Shown: one piece after another, positions 10,463 through 21,181 of the stretch
Numbering within the stretch: the first letter of the stretch is position 1
How the letters are laid out: each line of letters opens with the position of its first letter
NCBI GenBank assembly: GCA_025200525.1
Contig: CM045761.1
Coordinates: forward strand, 75,173,551-75,237,550
Source of the DNA: Camellia lanceoleosa
Taxonomy: Eukaryota; Streptophyta; Magnoliopsida; Ericales; Theaceae
Direction of reading: 5' to 3'
Length of the DNA: 64,000 nt
Notes under the pieces: model-generated
What the model saw: only the letters and a program-made list of their open reading frames with translations
What the model was told of the DNA's origin: nothing
The model's database searches: none
Position numbers and translations under genes: made by a program

Positions 10463-11487
10463 ATGGAAGCAAGCCCTTCCACTTTCAACTATGCACAAAC
10501 TCTCATCTCTATATTTGAGGGAGAAAACTATGATATTGCAGCATCCAAATGAAAACTTTATTTGTCTCACAAGACTTGTGGGAACTAGTTGAAGATGGTT
10601 TTGAGGCACTAGCAGATGATAAAGAACTTGCAACTTGGACAGAAGCACGTCAGAAGCAGTACAAGACGAACAAGAAAAAGGATGGAAGTGCTCTTCTCAA
10701 CATACAACGAGGGGTAATCAAATTTATCTTTCCTAGAATCATGGGTGCAAAAACATCTAAAGAAGCTTGCGATATATGAAGCTTGGGATATATTAAAGTG
10801 TGAATATCAAGGTTTTGATAAGGTCATTTCCATTAAGCTACAAACATTATGGAGAGATTTTGACAATCTAGCAATGAAGGATACTGAATCTATTAATTAG
10901 TTTTTCTCCCAAGTTGCTGGAATTGTCAACCAAATTAGAAGTTATGGAGACAACCTTGATGACAAGAGAATTTTTGAAAAAGTTTTAAGAAGTTTACCTC
11001 AAAAATTCGAGCATATTGTTGCTGCCATCGAGGAATCCAAAGATTTATCTAAACCTACTGGACATGAGCTAATGAGTTCTCTCGAGGCACATGAACAAAG
11101 AATGAGCAGATTTACAAATCAGTCAATGGTGCAAGCATTTCAATCCAAAGTCAATATTGGAGACAAGATGCAAGAAAATCAAGGAAGGGATTCATTTCAA
11201 AGAAGAAGCACGACTGGAAAAGGATAAGGAGGCCGAACCTCATTTCAAGCCTAGAACAAAGGAAGAGACTACAACAGTCAAAGAAATTCCAACGATAACT
11301 CTAACTCTGAATGCACTATTTGTAATAAATTAAATCATGCATCTAAAGATTGCAGATTTAGGTGCAAGAAATGCAAAAATTCAAATCATTCACAACGTGA
11401 TTGCTAGTTCAACAAGGATAAAGACAAAGCTAATTTTTCTGAAGAAAATGAAGCAGAACAATTATTTTCTTGCATAAATTCCCAATA
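10463..11487 (+). pseudogene. gag: copia 1 gag (nucleocapsid), broken
   Basis: An ATG at 10463 opens a gag frame (MEASPSTFNYAQ). It runs, with a frameshift near 10545, into a Retrotran_gag_2-like region whose recognisable parts include FPRIMGAKTSKEA, ILKCEYQGFDKV and LRSLPQKFEHIVAAIEESKDL. Near the end a CCHC zinc knuckle is intact (CTICNKLNHASKDC). Gag packages the element RNA into virus-like particles. The reading is broken by a stop at about 10897 in INQFF, further stops around 11227 and 11254, one after the knuckle and one just before the protease. No full Gag can be made. Confidence 0.85.
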
Positions 11488-14400
11488 AGAGTTAGAAAAT
11501 ATTTGGTATTTGGATAGTGGATGCAGTAATCATATGACAGGAAATTGCAAGATTTTTGTGCAACTAGATGAAAAAGTCTCTTCTCAAGTAAAGCTTGGTG
11601 ATGGAAAACTACAAAATGTTAAAGGAAAGGGAGTCATCTCCGTCCATACAAAGGGAGGTAACAAAAAATTAATTTCTGACGTTCTTTATGTTTTGGGGCT
11701 AACCCAAAATCTATTAAGTGTGGGGCAATTAATAAAAAAAGGTTATGCAGTAAATTTTAATAATGATGAATGCAAAATCTTTGACAAAAAGAAAAATAAT
11801 ATAGTGGCAAAAGTCAAAATGACTCCAAACAAAGTTTTTCCTCTTGTAATGCCACTAAATGATAATTTTGCCCTTAAAAGTGAAAACACCAATGATCCAT
11901 ATCTATGGCATCTTAGATATGGACATCTAAATTACAAGAGCATGAAATTATTAAAAGAAAAAGATATGGTTATAGGATTGCCTCACATTGGCAAAATCAA
12001 TAAAATTTGTGAAGATTGCATTTATGGAAAAATGCATAGATTGCCATTTCCAAATACTTCTTGGAGAGCCAAAGCACCTTTGGAGTTGGCGCATGCAGAT
12101 ATTTGTGGGCCTTGCCAAACACCATCTCTTGGTAACAAGAGATGTTTTCTACTCTTTGTTGATGATTATACTCGAATGATGTGGATTTATTTTCTTGATA
12201 GAAAATCAGAAGCCTTCTCAGTATTTCTGCAGTTTAAAGCTTTGGTGGAAAAGCAAAGTGACAATGAAATTAAAATGTTGAGGACAGATCGTGGCGGAGA
12301 ATTCATTTATACTCCATTCATGAATTACGATAAAGAAAATGGGATTAAAAGATAGCTCACAGCTCGACACTGTCCTTAACAAAATGGAGTTGCAGAATGG
12401 AAGAACCAAACAATTGTGGAGATGGCACGAAGCATGCTAAAAGGCAAAGGTCTTCCTAACAAATTTTGGACTGAAGCTGTCAATACTGCTGTTTATATTC
12501 TAAACTGATCTCCCACGAAGGCTTTCCAAAACAAAACACCATATAAGGCATGGCACAAACAAAAACCCCAGGTAAATCTTTTTAAAGTATTCGGTTGTCT
12601 TGCTTATGCCTTAATTCCTTTCCAAAAAAGGGAAAAATTTGATGAGAAATGAGAGAAATATATTCATTGGATATAGTGACGAATCAAAAGGATATTGTCT
12701 ATTTAATCCAATGAAAAATGAATTGGTAATCTCTAGAGATGTCATATTTGATGAAATGACAGCATGGAAGTGAGATGATAACTCCATCCTAAAGTGGAGG
12801 GAAATTGAATTTAATGAAACAATAGAAAGAGAAGGATCTTCAACTCACCAAACAAGCCCAAACCAAAGCCCATATAACACTTCAAGCCCAAGGCCAAGAA
12901 ATGACTCTCCAAGAAGCTCTTCATCTGAAGAATTTGAAACAATACCAAGAAAGGTACGTTCCTTAAGAGAAATATATGAAACTTGTGATGTAGCATTGTT
13001 TGCTTGTGAGTTGCAATTTTTTGAAGAAGCCGTGAAAGAAGAAATTTGGAGAAAGGCAATGGATGAAGAAATTGAAACTATTGAAAAGAATTATACTTGG
13101 GATCTTGTTGACCTACCCAAAGACAAAGATGTGATTGGACTTAAATGGGTCTACAAGACCAAATATAAAGAAGACGGCTCCATCCAGAAGTATAAGGCTC
13201 GTTTAGTTGCAAAAGGCTACTCACAACAACCTGGAGTAGACTTCAATGAAACATTTGCTCTAGTTGCTCGCATGGAGACAATAAGAACCGTTCTTGCCTT
13301 GGCTGTACAAAATGAGCTACCAGTATATCAGCTAGATGTCAAATCAGCTTTTCTCAATGGAGAGCTTGAAGAAGAAGTTTATGTTGAACAACCGCAAGGG
13401 TACATAATCAAAGGAAAAGAAGACAAGGTTTACCGACTTTGGAAGGCACTGTATGGACTAAAGCAAGCACCTTGAGCCTGGAACAGCAACATTGACAAGT
13501 ATTTTTGTCAAAATGGTTTTCAAAGAAGCCAAAGTGAACCATCACTATACATCAAGAAAGGAGGTACGCAAGACTTTCTCATAGTTTGCCTATATGTTGA
13601 CAATTTAATCTATACAGGAACTAAACAATCAATGGTAGAAGAATTTAAAAGAGCCATGATGAAGGAGTACGAGATGACTGATTTGGGACTTATGAGATAT
13701 TTTCTTTGTATTCAAGTGAAGTAGTCAAAGGGAGAAATATTTATCTCTTAAGGAAAATATCTTGAAGATTTATTAAAGAAATTTCATATGTCTGACTGCA
13801 AATCAGTTTCTACTCCAATCTCTTTAAATGAGAAGTTGCAAGTAAATGATGGAGTAGAGAAAGTCGATGCTACCGCCTATCGAAAATTGGTTGGTTCACT
13901 AAATTATCTCACTAATACAAGGCCAGACATTGTTTACTCTGTAAATCTTATTTCCAGATTTATGCATGAGCTGAGCAAGCTACACTATGTAGCAACAAAG
14001 CGAATTCTTCGGTATCTTCAAGGGACCAAGAATCTCGGGATCAGGTATATGAAAGAAAATCACAGTAAACTATTGGCTACACTGATAGTGATTGGGCAGG
14101 ATAATTGGATGATCGAAAGAGTACATCAGGTTATGTATTTTGTATTAGCTCAAAAATTATCTCTTAGAGTTCCAAGAAGCAGAAGACTGTAGCTCTATCA
14201 TCAGTAGAAGCAGAATATATCGCAGCTACAGATGCAACTTGTGAAGCAGTCTGGCTTAGAAGAATTCTCTTAGATATGGAGCACAAAGAGAAAGGTTCCA
14301 CTACATTTTTTTGTGATAGCATGTCAGCCATTGTAATGAGCAAAAATCCAGTATTCCATGGCAGGACAAAGCACATTGAACTACGACATCATTTTATTTG

Positions 14401-14533
14401 AGACAGTGTACAGAAAGGTGAAATCCAATTGGAGTTCATCAACACAAAGGAGCAATTAGCAGATATCATGACAAAAGCAGTGCCAACAGAAAAATTCTTA
14501 CAGTTTCAAGAATGCATGAAGATCACAAATTAA
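11488..14533 (+). pseudogene. pol: copia 1 pol (protease, integrase, RT, RNase H), broken
   Basis: Domains follow copia order. Protease [13 protein letters not shown] is near 11503. The gag-pre-integrase and integrase ([38 protein letters not shown]) span about 11900-12480, with the three acidic integrase positions still recognisable. Reverse transcriptase (WDLVDLPKDK, YKARLVAKGY, QLDVKSAFLNGEL) covers about 13050-13750. RNase H (SSVEAEYIAATDATCEAVWL, FHGRTKHIELRHH) covers about 14190-14533. Stops occur at 12354, near 12375, 12505 and 12650, at about 13474, and near 13723 and 13750, with a frameshift around 14080. The RT core YVDD reads YVDN. The polyprotein is non-functional. Confidence 0.92.
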
Positions 14534-14540
14534 GTGGGGG
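14534..14540 (+). promoter_or_regulatory. Polypurine tract of copia 1
   Basis: GTGGGGG abuts the 3' LTR immediately after the pol stop codon, the expected plus-strand priming site. Confidence 0.8.
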
Positions 14541-14961
14541 TGTTAAAATATAATTTGTAATCTAGAAAAATCTAGAGTAGTTAATGAATAAGTTATGAAG
14601 ATATTTATCTAGAAAAATCTAGAGTATTTAATGAATAATTTATGAAGATATTTATCTAGAAATATCTAGTAGATTGAAATAATCTATCTAGATATTTAAT
14701 AATGATAGAAATATCTAGAAATGTATAATAATGTTGGAAAATATCAAACCTTTCTAGAACCTTTCTAGAAGAGGTTAAGATGATAATGTTCTCTATATAA
14801 AGCCATGAGCTAATTACAAATGTATGTATGCAAGAATCTTGACTTGTACCTAACATAATAATAAGAAGTTTTCTTATATTTTCATTTCTACCTTATCTTC
14901 TTCTATAGTTCCCTTCCTAGCTTGCCCAAGTTCTTATCAAATATACCTTGTCACCCTAACA
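14541..14961 (+). repeat. 3' LTR of copia 1
   Basis: Same length as the 5' LTR (421 bp), begins TGTTAAAATATAATTTG and ends ACCCTAACA, and keeps the same internal 46-bp duplication. Confidence 0.92.
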
Positions 14962-15287
14962 CTTACAGCCTCTTACTACCTACATATTACAACCACCATT
15001 GTACTACTGTTGCCACTACCACTGTCTACTACCACCGCTTATCATTACCATTACCATTACCACCACTGTCACAGCCCCAACCCTTAAAATATCAACTACC
15101 ATCTTAATATAGCTACTGCCACAATTGCTTACCACTACCACCACCACCACAATGCACTAAAAAAATTACTAATGTTGCAGCTCCAGCCATTTCCACCACT
15201 CACAATTATTAATACTACCATGATCTACTGATATTTAGATTGGTTGTTACTAGTTGATATGTTATTTAAAATATATATATATATTTC
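14962..15287. repeat. ACC/ACT-rich low-complexity tract (continuation of the insertion target)
   Basis: Degenerate CCA, ACC and ACT trinucleotides run to about 15220, continuing the tract interrupted by the CACTA and copia 1 insertions. It passes into AT-rich sequence with a (TA)n run at about 15270-15283. No gene is seen. Confidence 0.75.
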
Positions 15288-15532
15288 TATTAAGACACCT
15301 AGCAAGTGTAACAGTTTATCAACTCAGTCAAAGCCATAGTTACAGCTGCAACCTTAGCCAACTTATCAGCTCAGACAATAGTTAGTTAGTTAGTTAGTTA
15401 GAGTAGGTGTTTGTTAGAAGAGAGGGTGGATAGGTAGTGGAGATTAGTTGTAACCAACTTAGGTATATATATGAGTATGTAAGACTATATTGATTCATTG
15501 AAGAATAAAGTGAAGAGTACTGAATTTCTTCA
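15288..15532 (+). repeat. 5' LTR of copia 2
   Basis: Matches the 3' LTR from GACACCTAGCAAGTG to TGAATTTCTTCA. The first bases are TATTAAGACACC where the 3' copy has TGTTGAGACACC, so the terminal TG has mutated. It contains a (GTTA)n run at about 15379-15399 that is degenerate in the other copy. Confidence 0.9.
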
Positions 15533-15543
15533 TGGTATCAGAG
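15533..15543 (+). promoter_or_regulatory. Primer binding site of copia 2
   Basis: TGGTATCAGAG directly follows the LTR end and matches the initiator methionine tRNA primer site. Confidence 0.88.
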
Positions 15544-15573
15544 TTGTGTAAGCTCTAATGAGCAAAGTGATCC

Positions 15574-16974
15574 ATGGCTTCTGTGTCCACCATCGTTGCA
15601 GTTTCAAGTTCTTCAATCTCCTCGATTCTGTCAAATCTTTCCTTACTGATATCAAATCTATCTTCCTTCATAACTATCAAACTCGATGCAACAAATTTTG
15701 TGATCTGGAAAACTTAATGGTAGAATATTCTCAGAGCCACTAATCTTCTTGGTTATGTTGATGATATAATCCCTTGTCCGGCATTACCAGTCATCGATGC
15801 TTTTGGAAAGAGTATCTCCAATCCTGATCGAGTGCAATGGAGTCTAGTTGATGCACATTTGCTGAGTTGCATCACTGCAACGCTATCTCCATTTGTCTAT
15901 TTCTCTGTGTTACAATTCATTCATTGTTCTGAGGTATGGTCTACTTTGCATAAACGCTATACTTCTCTCTTAAGATCTCATGTTCATCAGTTGAAAAACA
16001 AGTTGAACAATATATCTAAACAATTAGATTCAATGGAAGAATATCTTGCTAAGATCAAAGAGATTGTTAATTAGCTCTTGCTTCAGTCAAGGTTAAGGAT
16101 GAGGACTTGGTGTAATCACTCTAAATGGTCTACCTGATGAATATGATGGATTTGTAACCTCCATTTGAGCTAGTTCAGGTTTCATTACAATGGAAGACCT
16201 GTCTTCTTTGCTTTATTCTGAAGCAATCCATATGGAATCTAAACTCAAGGAACCTACATCTGAACCTACAATTGCTTTTTCTTCGGTTAAAGAAAGTTCC
16301 TCTAATTTTCAGCCTCATGCTTCTAGAGGTTAGGGAAATAGCAAAACTTCTGGTTCTTCTTTCAGACTTAGTCCATAGGTTATGCAAATAGCAAAACTTC
16401 TGGTTTTTCTTTTAGAGGTCGCGATAGATTTTCTCAACAATGTCAGATTTGTGGTGGTTTTAACTACATAGTTCTTGAGTGTTGGTATCATATGGATCCT
16501 CAATATCAATCTCCTTATTCTACTCATGCCTTTCCTCAACAATCTAGAGCTTTTGTTGCCTCTTCTGGTTTATCCTCTACACTAATGCCTTGGTACCTTG
16601 ACTCTGTAGCCATGGATCACATCACCAATGACATGAACAACCTAAGTTGCCATCAATCTTATCAAGGTACAGATCAGATTACAATAGGCAATGGCAATTT
16701 TATTCACATTCGACACACTGGTAAGGGCATCTTACCTACTTATCACTATTTTTTCAAATTGAACAATCTTCTTCATGCTTCCTTTATTTCTTACAATCTT
16801 GTTTTTGTTCAAAAATTAGCAAAAGATAACAATTGTTTTTTCACATTTGATGATGCTAATTTTGTCATTTGGGACAAACATTCGAAGAGAATGCTTCACA
16901 AAGGATCTAATGTCAATGGTCTATATCATTTTCTTCCATCTGTTGCTTCTTCCTCTTCATAGTCACAAGTACAT
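15574..16974 (+). pseudogene. gag: copia 2 gag and protease region, broken
   Basis: An ATG at 15574 opens a frame (MASVSTIVAVSSS...) leading to DATNFVIWKT and then a stop at 15714. Gag continues in other frames with VQWSLVDAHLLSCITATLSP and SEVWSTLHKRYTS. A zinc-knuckle-like CQICGGFNYIVLECW near 16440-16485 has lost its histidine. The protease region from about 16592 reads PWYLDSVAMDHIT, where the catalytic DSGA is changed to DSVA. The pre-integrase block (IGNGNFIHIRHTGKG, FVIWDKHSKRMLHKGSNVNGLYHF) is well kept up to the LTR insertion point. The style resembles the Ale/Retrofit lineage, a moderate-confidence inference. Confidence 0.85.
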
Positions 16975-17414
16975 CTCATTGTAGACACTCCATTTTTGAC
17001 CGTCCTCAAGACTTGGACGTCATCATTTGAACACTCGATGATCATCCATGCTCGTGTTCGTTTTGAGTTCCCAGAGGTCTCGGCCGCGCGCCTTGCCTCA
17101 AGATCTCTCAACTTGTCTATTTTGTGCTTGGTTGTGGACCAAAAACTTGTGTTTTTGCTTCTATAGGAAGATGGTGGCTTGTTTGCCATATCCTCAACCC
17201 ACCGGCCAAGGCTTGAAGCCATCGGCCCTATTTTCTTTCCATCGGCCAAAAGTATTAGCCGATTGGCACTATATTTGGTCGGCCGGCACCTATGTTGGTC
17301 GGCCGGCACTTATGTTGTTCGATCGGCCATTTTTGGTGGCCGAACCCTATTCATCTGCTTTATGCAGATATTTTGTGCCAACTGGTGTAGCTGGCATCCA
17401 CAATTAACCCCCTC

Positions 17415-17490
17415 CATACACGTGTATGAAAGGATTTGAGCCTTGCTTAGCTTCTCCAAGAAGCTTTGCAAATTGGATTTCTATAAGAGG
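17415..17490 (+). promoter_or_regulatory. LTR A promoter: palindrome with G-box core, then TATA box
   Basis: CATACACGTGTATG (17415-17428) is a perfect 14-bp palindrome centred on the CACGTG G-box. CTATAAGAGGAG (about 17481) follows roughly 54 bp downstream. The same pair occurs in solo LTRs D, E and F. G-boxes are bound by plant bZIP and bHLH factors, so an LTR promoter role is inferred from position and conservation. Confidence 0.65.
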
Positions 17491-19119
17491 AGAGGCCCTC
17501 CTCCCTTCTCAGGGGTTTTGAAATTAGGGTTAAAAAAAGTTGTATCTCTCTATCTCTATATCTCCCTATCTCTATCATTTGTGTGTGTATTTGTGACTTA
17601 AATGGTGTTTTGTTCTCACTATTGCACACAAACACCTAGCATTACACCATCCTTGGTTGCTGAGGCATTAGGGAGTTGGTGTTACGGTTCTTGAGTTGTT
17701 TTTGATTAGAGAAAGGTGCTGGTGTTGTGTTCTTGAAGGTGTTCTTCAAGGGTGAGCATACTTGCTTTAGATACCCCTTTCTTGCTTAAGCTTTTAGCCC
17801 TTCTTTCTTATTGTTTTAAGCTTAGCTATTAACTGATAAAAGTTCTATTTTTACTTTCTTTTGAACTTTGTTTAAGGTCATTTTGAGGTTTGGGGTTGTT
17901 TACCCCCTCCAAGGCCTTGTTAGGCCTTGTTTTAGGCCATCCCTTTTGGCCCTTGCTTTGAGCTTTGCATGGCCTCTCTACCACTGAAATCTAGAGGATT
18001 TGTAGTGGTAGAGAGGTGGTTTTGGTGTCCTAAATAGGAGAGGGTCATCCCCTTTCCTTGTTGTCTTGAATACTAGCATAAATGGCTTATGTTGGTGGCT
18101 TGTATGCCTAGCTTGTTTTAGCTTCATTTCAGTAAGTATTTGGTGTTTTTTTGCCATGATTTACCTCTATTTAAAGTTGGTTTAGTGGTCTCTTGCATGC
18201 ACCATGTACTTGCCTTGCAATCCACTCATTTGCCTTAACATGTATCTAGCATTTAGACTACCATGCTTGCATGTTTTGGCTCAACTCCATGAAGCTTTTA
18301 GCCTTGTTTTATCATGCTAGAGCTCTATTTTGCCTTGTCTTGGTTATGCTTACATTGTTTTGTATAGCTACCATGCAACCTAGCTTGTTAGCTTTGGGTG
18401 TTTAAGTCACTAGCATACTCTATTTGGATCATTTCAGTGGTTTGGCATCACTTGTAATGTTATTTTAGTCCATATAGTATGCTCATGTACTTGCATTTGT
18501 CACTTCTTTAATGTTTTAAAGAGTTTGAGTTTTATGCCTCATGAATGTGTCATTGTGTATGCCATCATGTTTAGGCCTCTGGGATGCCATTTCAATGTGT
18601 TTTTGGTCTTATTCTAACATGCCATAACTCTGATTTTGGTTGCTTAAGTCATGCCATGTTTGGTTGTGTTAGGTGTAGTGTAACACCTCTTTTGTGGCCT
18701 TGCATGCCCCATGTTTTGGCATTATGTTCTAGCTTGTGTTGGCTAGTGTTGGGCTCACTTTTGGTCTTGTTTAGACCTGCCTTGGGACTGTTTTAGGTCC
18801 CCTTGGCCTTTTGGGGCTTACTTCATGTAGCCTTGGTTTGAGTCCCTTGGCTAGTTTCAAGTTTTGAGCTTTATTGCATGCCTTAATTGCATGGTTTGGT
18901 TGATTTGGCATTATCCCTTGCATGATTTCAGGGCTTAACATGTTTTCCTAATGTCCATGTTTATCCTCTTTTAAGTGTGCTTAAGAGTTGCTCTACTATG
19001 CTCAAGTGTTAGGCCGATAGGCATGCATGTTTGTATGTGTTTTTGTTCTCATTTCCATTGCATTTTGGCCACTGATTTGGGCATGGCCGAGGTCCTCCCA
19101 TTTTGGTTTAAGTCCATCC

Positions 19120-19470
19120 TTTGCATGTTGTTGCATGCTTGCCTTGCATGTTGTCACATGCTTGTTGCATATTTAGTACCTTGCATGTTGTTGCATGCTA
19201 GTATGTTGCATGCTTATCTCTTTATCATGTTGTCACATGCTTGTCTCATTTTGTATGTTGTTGCATACTTGTCCACCTTTGCATGCCTTGCATGCTTGAA
19301 TGTTCATGTTGCATCTTGCATACTTGTTTAGGTTACATTGCATTTGGCATGCTTGTCACCATTAGCCTTGTATGGCATTGTCATTAACATGCTTATGTTG
19401 CATTGGATTTGCATCATGCTTGAGTTGCTTGCATGCTTGTTTGCATGCTTAGGTTGCATAACATTGTATG
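19120..19470. repeat. GCATGC/TTGCATG-rich degenerate repeats in LTR A
   Basis: TTGCATG, GCATGC and CATGCTTG recur dozens of times in imperfect units of roughly 15-25 bp. Related stretches are in LTR F (about 59960-60230) and, inverted, in LTR D (about 44080-44190), so this is a family trait. Confidence 0.65.
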
Positions 19471-21181
19471 TGTATCCTTTGCCTCTTGATCAAGCATGAT
19501 AGAGGTTTGGGGCCCCTTGTGTGTTTTTGTGCATTTCATTCCATATTGAAATTGAACACTTGGCTCCTTTGGCCATCATGCATTGAAATGCGTGATTGGT
19601 GGTCCGAGGGTCGAGAACTACACTCCTTTGAGTCTCAAACATGATAAGGGGTGTAGTTGTGTAGACATTGTCTTGCAAATGTATTGCCATGCTCTGTTTG
19701 TCCTCTGCTACAGCAACAGGAGCATTTTACAGGAAGAGATGGCCGGTCGGCCATCTTCAGTGCTGGCCGGCTAACTATATTTGGCTGAGAGCCTCATTTC
19801 TGGTCGATGATCTTTATCCCATGGCCAATGGCCTCATCTCTTGGCCGATGGCCTCTCAGAATGTCCACAAGGTGGTTCAAAAGTGTCACAGAAGTTGGCA
19901 CAGTTTCCAGAGGTACAGAGCAATGCAAACAGAGGCAACATGAAGCATGGCGATGGATTTCCGAGCAAAGCCGTCCGAGCATGCATTCATCCCTCGTCTT
20001 GAGGTCATTTTAGTGTTTTAATAACTTAGAATAGTTATTTATTTCGATTTGGTTTTGTAATTAATTAATTAGCTTGTTAGTTAGTTAATTAGTTCATTTG
20101 TATTATTCTTTCGGTCCCTCTGTCGAGAGGGCCAATTGTGTAATAAGCGTGCGTGTGTGTGATGCATGTCTTCCAAACCTCCATTTCTTTTTCCCTTTTA
20201 CTTACCTGCTTATGCTAGTTAGTTCTAGGGCATACTTCATTTAGCATCCTTATGCTATGCATGTTTGCATCCATTCATCTATATTGCATGCATCGGGCTC
20301 GGCGCATCATACTAACTGCATAGTATTTCAATTCCAACTTGAATACGTGTATCAAGTTGTTGCATTTCACATGCTATTCTTAGATAGCCGAGCCTATTCT
20401 AGTTGCATTTTGCATGTGTTGCATTAGGCATCTTAACATAGCTAGGATCATGCATTGATTATTAACTAGCTATTGTTTTGGCTCGAAGTACTAGGTAAGC
20501 TTTTATGCTTTAGCATCTTGCATGTGTGTGAGTGTTAACATGACAGCATGCTTGCCATGAGGTTAATTGCTTATGTGATATAACTGCTTGAATGCTTGTG
20601 GGTGAAGGTTGGATTGCTTGAATTGGGATAATTCATTGAAATCCGTGTTTTAGCTTACTTGCGAGTAGTAAACTTCAAACCATTTTCAAACAAACGGATA
20701 TGCGATACTTTGTTCCAAATTAGGCAATCTAGTCTATGCTTGTGTGTTGTGCGCATCACATAGTAAATCTAGCTAATAACCAGAATAAGAACGCATGTGT
20801 TTTCAAAAACAAGATATCATGTTTGGTACAGGCTGATCTTTGATCGGGCGAGCGGGGGTGCTCATAGATGACCTTCCCCAATCGTACCCAAGTTCCTGAG
20901 CCAAGCCAACTTTGGTGATGATGGACATGTGGCCTTAGGCAACGAGGCAGGGTTTCCTAAATTCCCCCAAAAATAAAATATTTAGGTGGCGACTCTGTAT
21001 TTGGAAAAGCAGTCCATGTTTGGCACTTCTTTAATAAAATCAGTTTTCCAAAACGATTTGCCGGATTTGGACTCTTTGGTGATTTATCAGTCTCGCATTG
21101 CACTTTGCAGGATCAGATTAAGAACCATGACATTGAGTCCGAACTGTAGTAGCAAAGCCCTCGGGGTGCGTCTACACTCAT

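Larger units (their letters stand above)
9967..14961 (+). mobile_element. Ty1-copia retrotransposon 1, complete structure but coding-dead
   Basis: Two 421-bp LTRs (9967-10387 and 14541-14961) flank an internal region with an initiator-Met-tRNA-type primer binding site and gag, protease, integrase, reverse transcriptase and RNase H in copia order. The flanks CTTAT (9962-9966) and CTTAC (14962-14966) are a 5-bp target duplication with one mismatch. The LTRs differ at roughly two dozen positions by eye (about 94 percent identity). That divergence, together with many premature stops, points to an old insertion. Confidence 0.95.
16980..21176 (+). mobile_element. Giant solo LTR A (4.2 kb), Tat/Ogre-like gypsy family
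   Basis: Begins TGTAGACACTCCATTTTTG and ends GTGCGTCTACA, with perfect CTCAT duplications at 16975-16979 and 21177-21181. It interrupts copia 2 cleanly, so it is a solo LTR of 4,197 bp. In order it contains a GGCC-rich cluster (about 17195-17340), a palindrome with a G-box core (17415-17428), a TATA box (about 17482), a leader, a long T/G-rich region, a GCATGC-rich stretch (about 19120-19470), a second GGCC cluster (about 19738-19850), a TTAG/TTAATT-rich patch, and the 3' block ATTTAGGTGGCGACTCTGTA. The same ordered landmarks recur in the other five giant LTRs, although B and C lack the palindrome. Long LTRs of this kind are typical of Tat/Ogre elements. Short open frames here are incidental. 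Confidence 0.93.

Noticed and set aside
17048..17407. 119-codon frame in solo LTR A
   Set aside because: It lies in the GGCC-rich upstream promoter area and is not conserved between LTR copies.
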